DNA from: Saururus chinensis
Taxonomy: Eukaryota; Streptophyta; Magnoliopsida; Piperales; Saururaceae
Assembly: GCA_035235625.1 (NCBI GenBank)
Contig: CP141145.1
Location: 28,522,563-28,586,562 of the forward strand
Length of the DNA stretch: 64,000 nt
Direction of reading: 5' to 3'
Below, piece after piece: positions 59,290-64,000 of the stretch. Below the pieces are notes generated by a model. It was not told the DNA's origin. It saw nothing but the letters and a program-made list of their open reading frames with translations, and did no database searches. Position 1 is the stretch's first letter; every line of letters begins with the position of its first letter. The position numbers and the translations under genes were made by a program.

Positions 59290-59460
59290 AGCCCCGGCGC
59301 GCCAAAAACCGCGGCGTGCCGCAAATTCAAACCGCGGCGCCGCGCCGCACGAAAACGTGGCGCCGCCAGAAACGGCAGTGCCCGCCATTTTTCCCGCGCC
59401 GCGCTCCCGGGCGCGTTGCCCGCGCGTGACGCACGCGTCCATCGCGCGCGCCGCGCATTT
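59290..59460. other. CpG-dense segment in the G5 LTR
   Basis: Words such as GGCGCGCC, CCGCGGCGCCGCG, GCGCGTTGCCCGCGCG and CATCGCGCGCGCCGCGC within an otherwise AT-rich LTR; several are self-complementary. Confidence 0.75.
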
Positions 59461-59828
59461 CTTTTTATTTTCCTTTTTTTTTTAAAAGGAAATCCTTCAA
59501 ACGCGCATAACTTCCTACCCCGGATTCGGATTCGCGCGTTCTTTGTACCGTTGGACTCGTATCGAAGAGCCCTTTGATACTAACCCACTAAAAGCAGTAA
59601 CTCATGCTCTTTCCATGTGGGTCCCACCTATAATGCACGTTTCTCAAATATCATAACTTCCGGTCCCGACCTCCGTTTTACCCATTCTTCGAATCGTTAT
59701 GCTCATTTCTTCGAGCACCACTCAAATACAGAGGTTTAAACCATTGAAAACCTCTAAAATTTATCCCAAAATTATCCAATTAGGCCTAACCCTTTAGGTT
59801 AGACGTAATCGAAAAACGAGTCGTTACA

Positions 59829-62716
59829 CAAGCAACCGTAGTGGCTGATTTCCGACTCAAAGCATCCGCCACCACGTTCGCCTTGCCCGGATGATACAAT
59901 ATCGTGAAGTCATAATCCTTCAAGAATTCAAGCCACCTCCTTTGCCTCAAATTAAGATCTCGCTGAGTGAACAAGTACTTCAAGCTCTTGTGATCAGTGA
60001 ATACCTCAAACTTCTCACCATAGAGATAGTGCCGCCAAATCTTCAATGCAAAAACTACGGCCGCTAACTCCAAATCATGAGTGGGGTAATTCCGCTTGTG
60101 CACTCTAAGCTGACGAGATGCAGAAGCCACCACTCTCCCATGCTGCATGAGTACACAACCCAAGCCACGAAGAGAAGCATCACTATAGACCACGAATCCG
60201 CCACTCCCGGAAGGCAAAGTTAGAACTGGAGCTGAAGTTAGCCTCTTCTTCAACTCTTGGAAACTCTCTTCACAAGCTGAGTTCCACTCAAACTTCTCAT
60301 TCTTCCTTGTCAATTTAGTCATAGGGCTCGCAAGGCTAGAAAAACCCTCGATGAAACGGCGATAGTACCCGGCAAGTCCTAGGAAGCTACGGACCTCCGA
60401 TGCACTCTTCGGTTGCTCCCAATTCAACACGGCTTCAACTTTCAAGGGATCAACCGCCACACCGTCTCTCGATATAACATGACCAAGGAAATGCACTTTC
60501 TTGAGCCAAAATTCACACTTGTCAAACTTCGCAAAGAGCATATGCTCCAGCAAAGTTCGCAAGACAATCCTCAAATGTGCTTCATGCTCTTCCTCATTGG
60601 CCGAATAGATCAGAATATCATCCACGAATATAATCACAAACCGATCAAGATAAGGCCGAAAGACTCGGTTCATCAAGTCCATAAATGAGGCAAGTGCATT
60701 AGTAAGACCAAAAGGCATAACTAAGAACTCATAATGCCCATATCGGGTACGGAAAGCCGTCTTAGCAACATCATCAGGACGGATCCGAAGTTGGTGATAA
60801 CCCGATCTCAAATAGATCTTAGAGAAAACCTGTGCCTGCTGCAACTGATCAAACAAATCATCAATTCTAGGTAAAGGGTACTTGTTCTTGATGGTTACCT
60901 GATTAAGCATTCGGTAGTCGATACACAACCGTAGAGAACCATCCTTCTTCCGAACAAATAAGACCGGCGCACCCCAAGGAGATACACTCGGCCTAATATA
61001 CCCCTTATCCATAAGATCCTGCAGCTGAGCCTTAAGCTCCTTAAGTTCGGCTGGAGCCATACGATAGGGAGCCTTAGAAATAGGAGTAGTGCCTGGAATA
61101 AGATCAATGCAAAACTCTATCTCCCTCTCCGGTGGTAAACTCGCCAAGTCACTAGGGAAGACATCGGGAAATTCCGCCACAACACGAACGGAATCCAAAG
61201 AAGGTAACTCCATGTTCAACCCCGTAACACTAGCAAGGAAAGCTTCGCATCCACTATCGATCCACTTCTTGGCTTTGAAGGAAGAGACCAAGAATTTGCC
61301 ATTAGAACGCTTCACCCCTTGAAAGATAAAAGGCTTAGCTCCTGGCAACTCGAACTTCACACACCTCCTACGACAGTCTACATGCACATGGAACTTGAAC
61401 ATCATATGCATGCCTAGGATCACATCAAAGTCAATCATCGGCAATAAAATAAGATCCATATGTAGCACATGTCCACCGATCTCCATAGGAATCATCTCAA
61501 CATACTTTTCCGCTCGAAGAGAGGATGAAGGTGTAGAAACACGCAAAGGAACATGCAACAACTTATAACAAGCATCCAACTCATGAGCAAAAAGAGGAGA
61601 CACAAAAGAATGAGAGGAACCGGTATCAAATAACACTCTAGCATAGTGGGAGGCAATGAGAATCATACCTTCCACCACGCCCGAAGAGTTAGCCGCCTCC
61701 TGCGCTGAAATAGCAAAGACTCTCCCATCATGAGCCGGCTTCTTCCCCTTGCCATCGGGCTGCCCGGTAGGTGCTCTCGCCGGTGGCACACACGGCTGCC
61801 TGGGACCGGTATTAGGTGTCATCGGTGCACGTCTCTGAGCACGACCAGCCCTCTGCGGACACTCATTGGCATAGTGCCCCTTCTGCCGACAATCATAGCA
61901 AGTCACACTAGCACGGCAGTCCTGAGGATCCTGTTGCACATGCTGGGTGTTATGCTTCACATGACGGGTATCACGCCGCTTAAAGACCCGGCGGTTATGG
62001 CTATCCTCCACCCTCAACCTCTTAGGCCGCTGCTGCTGCCCTCTCCTCCGGATATACTCATCAGAATCACGCTCCACAGCGATGGCCGTCTCAAGTACCT
62101 CAGCAAGGGTCTTGTGCCTGAATGGCACGACTCGGCCTTTGATAAAAGGCTTAAGACCGTCCTCAAACTTACGTGCTCGCTCATACTCATCGCTGAAGAA
62201 GCGAGGAGCAAAGCGCTCAAGCTCCACGAAACGTGTCTCATAAGCCAAGACCGTCATAGAACCCTGCTGCAGACTGAGAAACTGCTTCTTCTTCTCCTCT
62301 CGGACATGAAGAGGGAAGTACTTGTCATTAAAGGCTGACAAGAACTCCTCCCATGGAATGTCCTCTCGGCCATGGAACCTCTGACGCTCCATCGATAACC
62401 ACCACCTCTGAGCTTCGCCCTCGAACGTGAAGACTGCAAGTCTAGTCTTCTCCTCGTTCGAGCAACGTCGAGCACTAAAAATCTTCTCCATATGAAGCCT
62501 CCAATTATCCGCCACAGAGGTATCCAATCCACCCTTGAAGCTAGGAGGATTAAGCTTCTTGAATCCCTCGAGTGAAAGAGACTCAGAACTGCTACCGCTC
62601 GCGTGCTTAGCCTGGAACACCTGTGTCAACCCTTCAATGGTGGTCAACACATCGTCCACCCTTGGGTCACGAGCATCGCGATGGTTATTAGCGCCTGCAT
62701 GATTAGGACCAGCCAT
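59829..62716 (-). pseudogene. G4 gag-pol (gag, protease, RT, RNase H), open but 3'-truncated
   Basis: One unbroken frame of about 962 codons from ATG 62,716 ([17 protein letters not shown]). Order: capsid ([33 protein letters not shown]) to about residue 230; CCHC knuckle [14 protein letters not shown] (about 275); protease with intact DTG ([15 protein letters not shown], about 355); RT (about 560-760) with [20 protein letters not shown] and [15 protein letters not shown]; RNase H (about 850-950) with [19 protein letters not shown] and FTDHKSL, ending ADALSRK. In RT motif A the usual FSKIDLRSGYHQ reads [12 protein letters not shown]: the first catalytic Asp is Tyr. Another oddity is LTNALASF for LTNAPA.F. 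The frame then meets the G5 LTR; integrase and 3' LTR are absent. Domain style fits Tekay/Del-type chromoviruses. Confidence 0.92.
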
Positions 62717-62857
62717 CTACCCAATGACCAGACGTTAATCGTACAGCCTAACAACCCGAAAGCACACAGCCAAACAAGCAGAAAGCACACAAACAAGCAA
62801 GCAAGCAAACAAGCAAGACTTGTCACACAAACCCTATTTACTCTTAGACAAAGATGT

Positions 62858-62869
62858 GCTCCGATACCA
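62858..62869 (-). other. G4 primer-binding site
   Basis: Minus strand TGGTATCGGAGC, a few bases after the G4 LTR end (GGGGCGTGACA). Confidence 0.87.
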
Positions 62870-62876
62870 AAAACTC

Positions 62877-64000
62877 TGTCACGCCCCGGCGATGCCCGAC
62901 CCGAGCCGAACCCGGTCCAGGGGCCGGTCAAGCGCGCGGGGGCGACGAAGTGAAGATTGAGAAATGATCTAGCGGAAGACTTAACCCTAACCACGGGCGA
63001 TTAACAGCAACATGGAGTGCGCACAATCCTTTGAGCAAGAGTAAATAAAAGGGAAGAAAAAGGTGTTGCTTATCACAAAGTAAATAACAATCTCAAACCC
63101 ACAAACTTAGTTAAGTAAAGCCCACACTGGCTCAAAATAAGTCATAATCATCACAACTGTAGTATATGACATAAATCCAAAACAAGAACCCTACACAAAG
63201 GTTCGAACATAAAGCATGAAAGAAACGATGATAAGTCACTCAACGATCTCCATCATCACACCCAAGCTACCTCTGACCTTTCCTCAAAGAGGCAATCCTG
63301 TCCGTCTGCGTGTCGCACCACGCAGCCCCAAATCAAAACACAAAAGAGGGGTGAGTTTTAACACTCAGCAATGGTTTTTAATATCACTGTCAACATAGAA
63401 AATACGATAGCTTAGAAATGAGATCGTTCAGATCAAAGATTTACATGGTGCATCACTTTCTGATCACACATTCATATCACCTAACACTGCATCATAATGC
63501 ATAATTCAACCTGCATGGATGTATCTCTAGCATACATATTCCCACATGCATTCACATCATAACCAATCCCGCATGGATGTATCTCTAACATACATATTCC
63601 ACATGCATAACATCAAAATCAACATGCATGGATGTATCTCTAACATACATATTCCCACATGCATAATATCATCACAACCTGCATGGATGTATCTCTAACA
63701 TACATATTCCACATGCATAATATCATCACAACCTGCATGGATGTATCTCTAACATACATATTCCACATGCATAACATCAAAATCAACATGCATGGATGTA
63801 TCTCTAACATACATATTCCACATGCATAACATCAAAATCAACATGCATGGATGTATCTCTAACATACATATTCCCACATGCATAATATCATCACAACCTG
63901 CATGGATGTATCTCTAACATACATATTCCCACATGCATAATAGCATCACAACCTGCATGGATGTATCTCTAACATACATATTCCACATGCATAATATCAT
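62877..64000 (-). mobile_element. G4 5' LTR, S family, runs off the right edge
   Basis: Forward start TGTCACGCCCCGGCGATGCC. Close colinear match with 39,584-40,440 (GGGGCCGGTCAAGCGCGC, GCGGAAGACTTAACCCTAAC, GATCCTGTCC/AATCCTGTCC). It identifies the S solo LTR as a relative of G4. The right end is outside the window. Confidence 0.9.
63504..64000. repeat. 55-bp minisatellite in the G4 LTR, at least 9 units
   Basis: Nine occurrences of GGATGTATCTCT spaced 54-58 bp, alternating two linker types (AATATCATCACAACC and AACATCAAAATCAAC). It continues past the window end. Confidence 0.92.

Larger units (their letters stand above)
57670..59828 (-). mobile_element. G5 5' LTR (2,159 bp), inserted in G4 pol
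   Basis: Minus strand TGTAACGACTCG ... GGGTCGTCACA, followed by a primer site on the left. It abuts the G4 RNase H/integrase region at 59,828/59,829, so G5 inserted into G4. The putative target duplication (CAAGC at 59,829) cannot be checked because the other end of G5 is missing. It contains a 20-bp minisatellite and a CG-rich stretch (59,290-59,460). Confidence 0.82.

Overview
This window is nuclear DNA of a seed plant, most likely a species with a large, retrotransposon-rich genome. The evidence is spliced plant-type gene remnants, initiator-Met-tRNA primer sites (TGGTATC[A/G]GAGC type), several plant Ty3/gypsy chromovirus lineages, and long AT-rich intergenic DNA. No bacterial-type operon, rRNA, tRNA or CRISPR array was found. 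Most of the long open frames are either retroelement proteins or simple repeats.

Layout. 1-862 is the end of a long S-family LTR cut by the window edge. 863-3651 is an inverted copy of the first 2.6 kb of a Tekay-like element (G1) that lies in plus orientation at about 32.6-54.4 kb. 3.8-16.3 kb is a rearranged, minus-strand, gene-derived region. It holds exons of a PQ-loop membrane transporter and of the mitochondrial import protein TIM44, present as shuffled direct duplications (A, B, C, D blocks) with one-base frameshifts and stops, plus exons I could not identify. A 1.9 kb polypyrimidine minisatellite (about 12.7-14.6 kb) sits inside it. 16.4-19.8 kb is AT-rich intergenic DNA.

19,848-24,666 and 27,827-32,570 are two related giant (4.7-4.8 kb) solo LTRs. 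Each is flanked by its own perfect 5-bp target duplication (ATAAG and GTTAC), so they are two separate insertions and not one element. Each has a GC-rich, CpG-rich first third and a repeat-rich second half.

33.0-54.4 kb is a four-level nest. G1 (Tekay-like, plus strand) has its 3' LTR split by G3 (a chromodomain element with short LTRs, minus strand). G3's 3' LTR is split by G2 (minus strand). G2's integrase is split by a 3.3 kb solo LTR (TSD ATACA), and G2's gag is split by a 385-bp solo LTR (TSD ACGTT). 57.7-62.9 kb holds a further LTR with primer site (G5) that cuts off the pol gene of G4. G4's 5' LTR runs off the right edge and belongs to the same family as the S solo LTR.

No element looks autonomous. 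G1 lacks reverse transcriptase, G2 and G3 carry altered protease active sites and stops, and G4 keeps a nearly 3 kb open gag-pol with the first RT catalytic Asp changed to Tyr and no integrase. The most unusual items are a pre-gag ORF in G1 coding for an acidic, CCHC-knuckle protein, the giant GC-island solo LTRs, and the shuffled TIM44/PQ-loop locus.
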